From: Streptomyces achromogenes
GTDB taxonomy: Bacteria; Actinomycetota; Actinomycetes; Streptomycetales; Streptomycetaceae
Length of the DNA stretch: 64,000 bases
Direction: 5' to 3'
NCBI RefSeq assembly: GCF_030816715.1
Contig: NZ_JAUSYH010000001.1
Coordinates: 2,356,001-2,420,000 of the forward strand
The translations under genes and the position numbers were made by a program. Positions 20,321 through 27,906 of the stretch are shown here, piece after piece. Positions within the stretch are counted from its first letter, which is position 1. Every line of letters begins with the position of its first letter. The notes beneath the pieces are model-generated. The model saw nothing but the letters and a program-made list of their open reading frames with translations. It made no database searches and had not been told where the DNA came from.

Positions 20321-21250
20321 GTGCACGAACTGCCGCAACAGCTGGCCAATGGACTCATCCTCGGCGCGATGTACGGACTCATCGCGATCGGTTACACGAT
20401 GGTCTACGGCATCGTTCAGCTCATCAACTTCGCCCACGGCGAGATCTTCATGGTCGGGGGCTTCGGGGCCCTCACCGTCTGGCTCATCCTCCCCGGCGGC
20501 TTCGCCCTCGGCGCAGCGATACCCCTCATGATCCTCGGCGGCGTCGTCGTCTCCGTCGCCGTCGCCACCGCGGCCGAGCGCTTCGCCTACCGGCCCCTGC
20601 GCACCGCCCCGCGACTGGCACCCCTCATCACCGCCATCGGCCTCTCCATCGTCCTCCAGCAGGCCGTATGGATGTGGTACCCCGACGCCAAGAAGGACCG
20701 CCCCTTCCCCCAGTTCGACGGCGGCCCCATCGACGTCCTCGGCGCCAACATCCAGCGCGGCGACCTCTTCGTCCTCATCGCCGCACCCCTGTGCATGGTC
20801 GCCCTCGGTTTCTTCGTCACGAAGACCCGCTCCGGCCGCGGCATGCAGGCCACCGCCCAGGACCCCGACACCGCCAAGCTCATGGGCATCAACACCGACC
20901 GCATCATCGTCATGGCCTTCGCCATCGGCGCCGCGTTCGCCGCCATCGCAGCAGTCGCCTACGGCCTCAAGAACGGCCAGGTCGGCTTCCGCATGGGCTT
21001 CCTCATGGGCCTCAAGGCCTTCACCGCAGCCGTCCTCGGCGGCATCGGCAACATCTACGGCGCCATGCTCGGCGGCCTCGTCCTCGGCGTCGCCGAATCC
21101 CTCGCCACCGGCTACATCGGCGACATCCCCGGCATGGACCTCTTCGGCGGCGGCGCCTGGAAGGACGTCTGGGCGTTCGCCCTCCTCATCCTCGTCCTGC
21201 TGTTCAGGCCACAAGGCCTGCTCGGCGAACGCGTCGCGGATCGGGCGTGA
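20321..21250 (+). CDS. livH: Branched-chain amino acid ABC transporter permease LivH
   Basis: A 309-residue inner-membrane permease with about eight transmembrane helices that forms the channel with LivM. Typical segments are QQLANGLILGAMYGLIAIGYTMVYG at the N-terminus, the ATAQDPDTAKLMGIN cytoplasmic loop that contacts the ATPase, and AFTAAVLGGIGNIYGAMLGG. GTG start at 20321 with GGAGG seven bases upstream. Its TGA overlaps the GTG of livM by four bases, so translation is probably coupled. Confidence 0.93.
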   Translation: MHELPQQLANGLILGAMYGLIAIGYTMVYGIVQLINFAHGEIFMVGGFGALTVWLILPGGFALGAAIPLMILGGVVVSVAVATAAERFAYRPLRTAPRLAPLITAIGLSIVLQQAVWMWYPDAKKDRPFPQFDGGPIDVLGANIQRGDLFVLIAAPLCMVALGFFVTKTRSGRGMQATAQDPDTAKLMGINTDRIIVMAFAIGAAFAAIAAVAYGLKNGQVGFRMGFLMGLKAFTAAVLGGIGNIYGAMLGGLVLGVAESLATGYIGDIPGMDLFGGGAWKDVWAFALLILVLLFRPQGLLGERVADRA

Positions 21251-23088
21251 TAGCGATGACCACCAACATCCCCACCCAGAAGAGCACCGACGCCGTCAAG
21301 ACGCCCACCGGCGACACGGCCCCCCTCATCCCGCTGCCCGCGGCCCTCGCCCGCGTCCTCACCCTCGCCGGATCCGCCGTCGCCCTCGCCGGCACCTTCC
21401 TCGCCTGGACCTGGACCGACGAGTTCCCCGGCAACCTCACCATCACCGGCTACCCCGGCGGCCTCCAGGTCCTCACCCTCATCGGCGCCGCCCTCACCAT
21501 CCTCTTCGCCCTCTCCGGGTACGGAATCCGCGGCCTGCGCTGGCTCACCCCCGGCGGCACCCACAGCCCCGCCCGCGCCACCAGCCTCGGCGTCCTCGGC
21601 GCCACCGGCTACGCCCTCGGCGCCATCAGCTACGTCCTCGGCGGCGTCGTCAACCTCGAACCCGGCGCCTGGGTCTCCGCCATCGGAGCGCTCATCGCCG
21701 CCCTCGGCGCCTTCGCACTCCCCGCCGACGTCCCCCGCGACGCCGACGACGCGACGAACCCCTGGGCCCGATTCCGCCACAGCCTCGCCGCCCCCGAACC
21801 CGGCCGCGCCAAGGAACTCCCCTCCTGGGCAGAGATCCTCATCATCTCCACGGCCTTCGGCATCGGCCTCTACGTCTTCTCCTTCGGCATCGGCATCGAC
21901 ACCGACAACCCCGAACTGTTCATCGGCTTCCTCATCATCACCGGGTTCAGCTTCACCGCACTCACCCGCGCCGGCCTCCTCAAGCGGCTCTCGGCACTGA
22001 CGGCCAAATACCGCACCGTCACCCTCACCGCCGCCTTCGTCGCCGCGATCTGCTTCCCCTTCACCCAGACCAACGACCAGTTCGCCCTCATCGGCGCGAA
22101 CATCCTCATCTTCGCCACGGTCGCCCTGGGCCTCAACGTCGTCGTCGGCCTCGCCGGCCTCCTCGACCTCGGATACGTCGCCTTCCTCGGCGTCGGCGCC
22201 TACGCCGCCGCCCTGGTCTCCGGCTCCCCCCAGTCGAGCATCGGCGTCCAGTTCCCGTTCTGGGCAGCCGTCCTCACCGGCGCCGCCGCCTCACTGATCT
22301 TCGGCGTCCTCATCGGCGCCCCGACCCTGCGGCTGCGCGGCGACTACCTCGCCATCGTCACCCTCGGCTTCGGCGAGATCTTCCGCATCACCATGAACAA
22401 CCTCAACGGCAACAGCGGACCCGACGTCACCAACGGCTCCAACGGCATCCCGAACATCCCCGACCTGGAGATCTTCGGATTCGACCTCGGAATCCCGCAC
22501 GACGTCCTCGGCCAGGAGCTCACCCGCTCCGGCAACTACTACCTGCTGATGCTCCTCTGCACCCTCGTCGTCGTCACGGTCTTCCGCCGCTCCGCCGACT
22601 CCCGCATCGGCCGCGCCTGGGTCGCCATCCGCGAAGACGAGACAGCCGCCACCGCCATGGGCATCAACGGCTTCCGCCTCAAGCTCCTCGCCTTCGCCCT
22701 CGGCGCCTCCCTCGCCGGCCTCGCCGGCACCGTCCAGGCACACGTCTCCTACAGCGTCACCCCCGAGCAGTACCAGTTCGCCGGCTCCGTGCCGCCCAAC
22801 TCGGCCTTCCTGCTCGCAGCGGTCATCCTCGGCGGCATGGGCACCATCAGCGGGCCGCTCGTGGGCGCCGCACTGCTCTACCTCATCCCCGCCAAACTCC
22901 AGTTCATGGCGGAGTACCAGCTGCTCCTCTTCGGCGTCGCGCTCATGCTCCTCATGCGCTTCCGCCCCGAAGGCCTCGTCGCCGACCGCAGGAAGCAGCT
23001 CGAATTCCACGAAACCGGACAGCTCGACGTACCCGACGACAAGGGCCTGCCCGAGACCGCCACCGGCGTCGCCAAGGCAGGGGCGTGA
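21247..23088 (+). CDS. livM: Branched-chain amino acid ABC transporter permease LivM, long N-terminus
   Basis: Second permease of the liv importer. The 613-residue product has the canonical LivM core in its C-terminal half (NVVVGLAGLLDLGYVAFLGVGAYAAAL, AIREDETAATAMGIN loop, AVILGGMGTISGPLVGA). The N-terminal ~250 residues add several extra membrane segments (ALARVLTLAGSAVALAGTFLAW, VLTLIGAALTILFALSGYG, IGALIAALGAFALPAD) not found in E. coli LivM (about 425 aa). GTG at 21247 overlaps the livH stop as GTGA; an ATG at 21256 in the same frame is the alternative start. The extension is encoded with normal codon use. Confidence 0.9.
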   Translation: MIAMTTNIPTQKSTDAVKTPTGDTAPLIPLPAALARVLTLAGSAVALAGTFLAWTWTDEFPGNLTITGYPGGLQVLTLIGAALTILFALSGYGIRGLRWLTPGGTHSPARATSLGVLGATGYALGAISYVLGGVVNLEPGAWVSAIGALIAALGAFALPADVPRDADDATNPWARFRHSLAAPEPGRAKELPSWAEILIISTAFGIGLYVFSFGIGIDTDNPELFIGFLIITGFSFTALTRAGLLKRLSALTAKYRTVTLTAAFVAAICFPFTQTNDQFALIGANILIFATVALGLNVVVGLAGLLDLGYVAFLGVGAYAAALVSGSPQSSIGVQFPFWAAVLTGAAASLIFGVLIGAPTLRLRGDYLAIVTLGFGEIFRITMNNLNGNSGPDVTNGSNGIPNIPDLEIFGFDLGIPHDVLGQELTRSGNYYLLMLLCTLVVVTVFRRSADSRIGRAWVAIREDETAATAMGINGFRLKLLAFALGASLAGLAGTVQAHVSYSVTPEQYQFAGSVPPNSAFLLAAVILGGMGTISGPLVGAALLYLIPAKLQFMAEYQLLLFGVALMLLMRFRPEGLVADRRKQLEFHETGQLDVPDDKGLPETATGVAKAGA

Positions 23089-23965
23089 CCGCGATGACCA
23101 CCACCACGACAACCGCCACGACCACCACGGTCCTCGACGCCTCCGGCGTCACCATGCAGTTCGGCGGCCTCACCGCCGTACGCTCCGTCGACCTCACCGT
23201 CAACAGCGGCGAGATCGTCGGACTCATCGGCCCCAACGGAGCCGGGAAGACCACCTTCTTCAACTGCCTCACCGGCCTCTACATCCCCACCACCGGCACA
23301 GTCAGCTACAAAGGCACCGTCCTCCCGCCCAAGCCCCACCTGGTCACCCAGGCCGGCATCGCCCGCACCTTCCAGAACATCCGGCTCTTCGCCAACATGA
23401 CCGTCCTGGAAAACGTGCTCGTCGGACGCCACACCCGCACCCACGAAGGCCTCTGGTCCGCGCTCCTGCGCCTGCCCAGCTTCAAGAAGGCCGAAGACGC
23501 CTCCCGCGAACGAGCCATGGAACTCCTCGAGTTCACCGGCCTCGCCGCCAAGGCCGACCACCTCGCCCGCAACCTCCCCTACGGCGAACAGCGCAAGCTC
23601 GAAATCGCCCGCGCCCTCGCCAGCGACCCCGGCCTCCTCCTCCTCGACGAGCCCACCGCCGGCATGAACCCCCAGGAAACGCGCGCGGCCGAAGAACTCA
23701 TCTTCGCCATCCGCGACCAGGGCATCGCCGTCCTCGTCATCGAGCACGACATCCGGTTCATCATGAACCTCTGCGACCGCGTCGCCGTGCTCGTCCAGGG
23801 CGAGAAGATCGTCGAAGGCCCCGCCGAAGTCGTCCAGGCAGACGAACGCGTCATCGCCGCCTACCTCGGCACCCCCTTCGAGGGCGCACCAGGAGCGGAA
23901 GAAGTCGCCGAAGTCGAAGCCGCGGAGGCCGCCGAGGCGCACAGCACCACGGAAGGAGACGAGAA

Positions 23966-23969
<4 letters not shown>
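23085..23969 (+). CDS. livG: Branched-chain amino acid ABC transporter ATP-binding protein LivG
   Basis: One of the two ATPases that drive the liv importer. 294 residues, with Walker A GPNGAGKT, the LivG-type signature NLPYGEQRK in place of the standard LSGGQ, Walker B LLLLDEPTAGM and the H-loop IEHD. It begins with a Thr-rich stretch (TTTTTATTTT) and ends in an acidic Ala/Glu-rich tail, both low-complexity additions. GTG at 23085 overlaps the livM stop by four bases; ATG at 23094 is an alternative. Confidence 0.92.
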
Positions 23970-24682
<713 letters not shown>

Positions 24683-24691
24683 ACCACCCGC

Positions 24692-24738
24692 ACACGACGA
24701 AGCCCGCGCCCCTTCTCCGGGCGCGGGCCTCGTCGTGT
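24692..24738 (+). terminator. Terminator of the liv operon
   Basis: A 20-step hairpin made of a 10-bp GC-rich inner stem, one mismatch and a 9-bp outer stem, with a 6-nt loop (TTCTCC-type). It starts ten bases after the livF stop and also lies just past the end of the convergent ANTAR gene, so it may serve both. Confidence 0.85.
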
Positions 24739-24779
24739 ACGCGTCCATGTGACGCGGACGTCCGACTCCGTCTCGCGGA

Positions 24780-25436
24780 CTACGCCTTGTCCGCCTTCTT
24801 CTCCTCGGCGTCCTGGATCACGGCCTCCGCCACCTGCTGCATCGACATCCGACGATCCATCGACGTCTTCTGGATCCACCGGAACGCCGCCGGCTCCGTC
24901 AGCCCGTACTCCGTCTGCAGAATCGACTTCGCCCGGTCCACCAGCTTGCGCGTCTCCAGCCGCAGCGTGAGGTCCGCGACCTCGTTCTCCAGCTCCCGCA
25001 GCTCCGTGAAACGCGAGACGGCCATCTCGATCGCCGGGACGACATCGCTCTTGCTGAACGGCTTCACGAGGTACGCCATCGCGCCGGCGTCACGCGCCCG
25101 CTCGACCAGGTCGCGCTGCGAGAACGCGGTCAGCATCAGCACCGGCGCGATGCGCTCCTCGGCGATCTTCTCCGCCGCGGAGATGCCGTCCATCTTGGGC
25201 ATCTTCACGTCCAGGATGACGAGGTCCGGCTTGTGCTCGCGGGCGAGCTCGATCGCCTGCTCACCGTCGCCGGCCTCTCCGACGACGCTGTAGCCCTCCT
25301 CCTCCAGCATCTCCTTGAGGTCGAGGCGGATCAGCGCCTCGTCCTCGGCGATGACGACACGGGTCGTCAGCGGAGGTACGTGCGACTTGTCGTCGTCGGG
25401 CGCGTCCACGGGCTGGGGCGACTCGGGGGCGGTCAC
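24780..25436 (-). CDS. ANTAR-domain response regulator (PdtaR-like)
   Basis: A 218-residue two-component response regulator acting on RNA rather than DNA. The receiver domain (about 25-140) has the acidic pair EDE (31-33), phosphoacceptor D76 in VILDVKMPKMDG, the LTAF threonine and the VKPF lysine. A coiled-coil and an ANTAR domain follow (about 145-208, RKLVDRAKSILQTEYGL then AFRWIQKTSMDRRMSMQQVAE). ANTAR domains bind paired hairpins to prevent termination. It resembles mycobacterial PdtaR. No histidine kinase is adjacent. GTG start at 25436 with GAGGAG five bases upstream. Confidence 0.92.
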   Translation of the reverse strand: MTAPESPQPVDAPDDDKSHVPPLTTRVVIAEDEALIRLDLKEMLEEEGYSVVGEAGDGEQAIELAREHKPDLVILDVKMPKMDGISAAEKIAEERIAPVLMLTAFSQRDLVERARDAGAMAYLVKPFSKSDVVPAIEMAVSRFTELRELENEVADLTLRLETRKLVDRAKSILQTEYGLTEPAAFRWIQKTSMDRRMSMQQVAEAVIQDAEEKKADKA

Positions 25437-25467
25437 GGGGGCTCCTCGTTCAGGGGCAGGGGTACTG

Positions 25468-25498
25468 CTGACAAGAGCCTACCTAGCTGCGGTAAGGT
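25468..25498 (+). promoter_or_regulatory. Possible tRNA promoter
   Basis: CTGACA at 25468-25473 and TAAGGT at 25493-25498 are separated by 19 bp, about 38 bp before the tRNA gene. The spacing is slightly long for a sigma-70 promoter. Confidence 0.4.
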
Positions 25499-25536
25499 GG
25501 GTGCGCGAGGGGTTGGACTCCTCCTTCCTTTCGAAG

Positions 25537-25612
25537 GCCCCAGTACTCCAACTTGGTTAGAGAGGCCGCTCTCAAACAGCGGACAGTGTGGGTTCGAATC
25601 CCACCTGGGGCA
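25537..25612 (+). tRNA. tRNA-Leu (anticodon CAA), atypical
   Basis: A 76-nt cloverleaf: acceptor arms GCCCCAG and CTGGGGC with discriminator A, anticodon stem CCGCT/AGCGG around the loop CTCAAAC (anticodon CAA, reading UUG), and a perfect T arm GTGGG-TTCGAAT-CCCAC. By anticodon it is leucine, but the variable region is only ACAGT (5 nt), whereas bacterial leucine tRNAs normally have a long variable arm. The D stem is only three pairs (CTC/GAG). CCA is not encoded. It is followed by an intrinsic terminator, so it is probably expressed. Leucine identity is inferred from the anticodon alone. Confidence 0.75.
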
Positions 25613-25643
25613 CTTTTCCTTCGAATCCAAGGTGTACACCTGG

Positions 25644-25680
25644 AAGCGGATGTTCCCGTTCTCGTGAGCATCCGCTTTTT
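25644..25680 (+). terminator. Intrinsic terminator after the tRNA
   Basis: A 9-bp stem (AAGCGGATG, 25644-25652, with CATCCGCTT, 25669-25677) followed by a T5 run. It is a classic Rho-independent terminator, rare in this GC-rich window. Confidence 0.85.
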
Positions 25681-25718
25681 GCTGCGTGTCGTCGCGATCT
25701 CTCTCACACAGTGGCCGC

Positions 25719-25975
25719 ATGTACGACGTCACTACACGCAAGCGAGCAATCTCTCTGGTCGCGCAGGGGCGCAGCCTGAACTCTGTCAGCAAGGAAACCG
25801 GTGTCTCCCGCGCAGCGATCCGTTCGCGGCATGCACGCGTTGAGCCTCGTCGACGTACGGGCCAGCCGTGCCCCCACTGCCGAGTCCTGCCAGGTCACCC
25901 TGAGGACCCGGCGGCGTACGCCTACCTCTTGGGCTTCTCTCTCGGCGACGGCTGCATCAGCGCACATACCGAGCC
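25719..25975 (+). pseudogene. Truncated HTH / LAGLIDADG-type gene remnant
   Basis: The frame starts MYDVTTRKRAISLVAQGRSL, then NSVSKETGVSRAAIRS (a resolvase/transposase-style helix-turn-helix) and a CPHC half zinc site. It continues into AYAYLLGFSLGDGCIS, which matches the first LAGLIDADG motif of homing-endonuclease folds (L-G-x-x-x-GDG). After GDGCIS the similarity stops and the frame runs straight into the antisense of the pyk 3' end. A LAGLIDADG protein needs a second half, so this is a 5' fragment of about 80 codons. A deletion joining it to the pyk end also explains why no pyk terminator is present. An intact ATG remains at 25719. Confidence 0.7.
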
Positions 25976-27412
25976 CTACCTCGGGCTGTCGTCCTCGCCG
26001 ATGTGGTGGACTCGGACCAGGTTCGTGGAGCCCGCGACGCCGGGCGGGGAACCTGCCGTGATCACGACCACGTCGCCCTTCTCGCAGCGGCCGTACCGCA
26101 GCAGCAGTTCGTCGACCTGGTCGACCATCGCGTCCGTGGAGGCGACCGCAGGGCCGAGGAACGTCTCCACGCCCCAGGTCAGGCTCAGTTGGGAGCGGGT
26201 CGCCGGTTCCGGGGTGAAGGCGAGGACGGGGATCGGGGAGCGGTAGCGGGAGAGGCGGCGGACGGTGTCGCCGCTCTGGGTGAAGGCGACGAGGAACTTC
26301 GCGCCGAGAAAGTCGCCGATCTCGGCGGCGGCGCGGGCGACGGCTCCGCCCTGGGTGCGGGGTTTGTTGTTCTCCGTCAACTCGGGCAGGCCCTTGGCGA
26401 GAAGGTCCTCCTCCGCCGCTGTGACGATCTTGGCCATGGTGCGGACGGTCTGGACGGCGTGTTTGCCGACGCTGGTCTCGCCGGAGAGCATGACGGCGTC
26501 GGTGCCGTCGAGGACGGCGTTGGCGACGTCGCTGGCTTCGGCGCGGGTGGGGCGGGAGTGCTCGATCATGGAGTCGAGCATCTGGGTGGCGACGATGACC
26601 GGTTTGGCGTTGCGCTTGGCGAGTTTGATGGCGCGTTTCTGGACGATGGGGACCTGTTCGAGTGGCATTTCGACGCCGAGGTCGCCGCGAGCGACCATGA
26701 CGCCGTCGAAGGCGGCCACGATCTCGTCGATGTTCTCGACGGCCTGGGGCTTCTCCACCTTGGCGATGACGGGGAGCCGGCGGCCTTCCTCGTCCATGAT
26801 GCGGTGGACGTCGAGGATGTCGCGGCCGCTGCGGACGAAGGAGAGGGCGATGACGTCGAAGCCGGTGCGCAGCGCCCAGCGCAGGTCGTCTTCGTCTTTT
26901 TTGGAGAGGGCGGGGACGGAGACGGCGATGCCGGGGAGGTTGAGGCCTTTGTGGTCGGAGATGACGCCGCCTTCGACGACGCGGGTGTGGACGCGGGGGC
27001 CGTCGACGTGGGTGACTTCGAGGGTGACTTTGCCGTCGTCGACGAGGATGCGTTCGCCGGGGGTGACGTCGTCGGCGAGGCCTGCGTGAGTGGTGCCGCA
27101 GTGGGTGGTGTCGCCTGCGATGCCTTCTTCGACGGTGATGGTGAAGGTGTCTTCGCGTTCGAGGAGTACGGGTCCTTGGGCGAAGTGGCCGAGGCGGATC
27201 TTCGGGCCTTGGAGGTCGGCGAGGGTGCCGACGCTGTGGCCGGTTTCGTCGGCGGCTTTGCGGACGTGGCGGTAGCGCTCCTCGTGTTCGGCGTGGGTGC
27301 CGTGGCTGAGGTTGAAGCGGGCGACGTCCATTCCGGCTTCTACGAGGGCTTTGAGCTGGTCGTAGGAGTCGGTTGCGGGGCCCAGGGTGCAGACGATTTT
27401 TGCTCGGCGCAT
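25976..27412 (-). CDS. pyk: Pyruvate kinase
   Basis: Converts phosphoenolpyruvate and ADP to pyruvate and ATP, the last step of glycolysis. The 478-residue protein has MRRAKIVCTLGPAT at the N-terminus, ARFNLSHGTH, the catalytic signature VIAKVEKPQAVENIDEI, the metal-binding region VMVARGDLGVEMP and the NAKPVIVATQMLDSM block, all canonical. ATG at 27412. The 3' end abuts the truncated LAGLIDADG remnant with no terminator between them. An inverted repeat 50-80 bp upstream may control it. Confidence 0.95.
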   Translation of the reverse strand: MRRAKIVCTLGPATDSYDQLKALVEAGMDVARFNLSHGTHAEHEERYRHVRKAADETGHSVGTLADLQGPKIRLGHFAQGPVLLEREDTFTITVEEGIAGDTTHCGTTHAGLADDVTPGERILVDDGKVTLEVTHVDGPRVHTRVVEGGVISDHKGLNLPGIAVSVPALSKKDEDDLRWALRTGFDVIALSFVRSGRDILDVHRIMDEEGRRLPVIAKVEKPQAVENIDEIVAAFDGVMVARGDLGVEMPLEQVPIVQKRAIKLAKRNAKPVIVATQMLDSMIEHSRPTRAEASDVANAVLDGTDAVMLSGETSVGKHAVQTVRTMAKIVTAAEEDLLAKGLPELTENNKPRTQGGAVARAAAEIGDFLGAKFLVAFTQSGDTVRRLSRYRSPIPVLAFTPEPATRSQLSLTWGVETFLGPAVASTDAMVDQVDELLLRYGRCEKGDVVVITAGSPPGVAGSTNLVRVHHIGEDDSPR

Positions 27413-27465
27413 GTTTCGAGCTTATGTCTTACCGGTGGGTAGCGAATTGGGGGCACGTGACTGCT

Positions 27466-27492
27466 CAACAACCTTTGGGTGAAGGGTTGTTG
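27466..27492. promoter_or_regulatory. 8-bp inverted repeat upstream of pyk
   Basis: CAACAACC (27466-27473) and GGTTGTTG (27485-27492) are exact complements 11 nt apart, in an AT-rich patch 54-80 bp upstream of the pyk ATG. The position suits an operator; no regulator is assigned. Confidence 0.4.
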
Positions 27493-27566
27493 ACAACTTC
27501 TAAAGTGTGCGGGGTGCCGCTCTTCTGAGCGCGGGTTGTTTTCCGTGGGGATTATTTCCTCTTGTA

Positions 27567-27612
27567 GGTGAATTCCCCGAACGGGTGAATTCACCGGCGT
27601 GGTGGATTCACC
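27567..27612. repeat. Three 12-bp palindromes with exact 17-bp period
   Basis: GGTGAATTCCCC (27567-27578), GGTGAATTCACC (27584-27595, a perfect palindrome) and GGTGGATTCACC (27601-27612) start exactly 17 bp apart. They overlap the last codons of the small hypothetical gene and the pyk upstream region. Confidence 0.7.
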
Positions 27613-27803
27613 GTGAAGCGTGCGGCGTCTTCGGCGCGGACGTGGATGCACTGGGGTTCGACGGAGTCGCCGCAGGACTCGAGGAGGTCGAGGGCAGTGA
27701 TGTCGCGGCGGGTGAGGTCGTCGGGGGGGTGGGTGGGGAAGTCGTACGTCCCAGGTTGTCCCGGCTTTGCCGTTTCGGTGGGTGGGGGGAGGGTTCCGGT
27801 CAT
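27591..27803 (-). CDS. Hypothetical small protein
   Basis: A 70-residue protein starting MTGTLPPPTETAKPGQPG, then THPPDDLTRRDITALDLLESCGDSVEPQ and ending HVRAEDAARFTVNPPRR. The ATG at 27803 has GGAGG ten bases upstream, which favours real translation. No domain recognised. It is divergent from the 5'-nucleotidase gene by about 100 bp and its last codons lie inside the 17-bp-period palindromes. Confidence 0.5.
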   Translation of the reverse strand: MTGTLPPPTETAKPGQPGTYDFPTHPPDDLTRRDITALDLLESCGDSVEPQCIHVRAEDAARFTVNPPRR

Positions 27804-27906
27804 CAGATCGAAACCTCCGTGACCTGTTGCGGTCGGTGGTGGGCGGTGCACAATCTACGCGCGTTGGTCTACGCGCGTCGTCCGCCATCCCCGAGGAGCA
27901 CGAGTC

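Noticed and set aside
20263..21246. Long upstream extension of livM
   Set aside because: It is an out-of-frame shadow of livH, rich in Arg and His.
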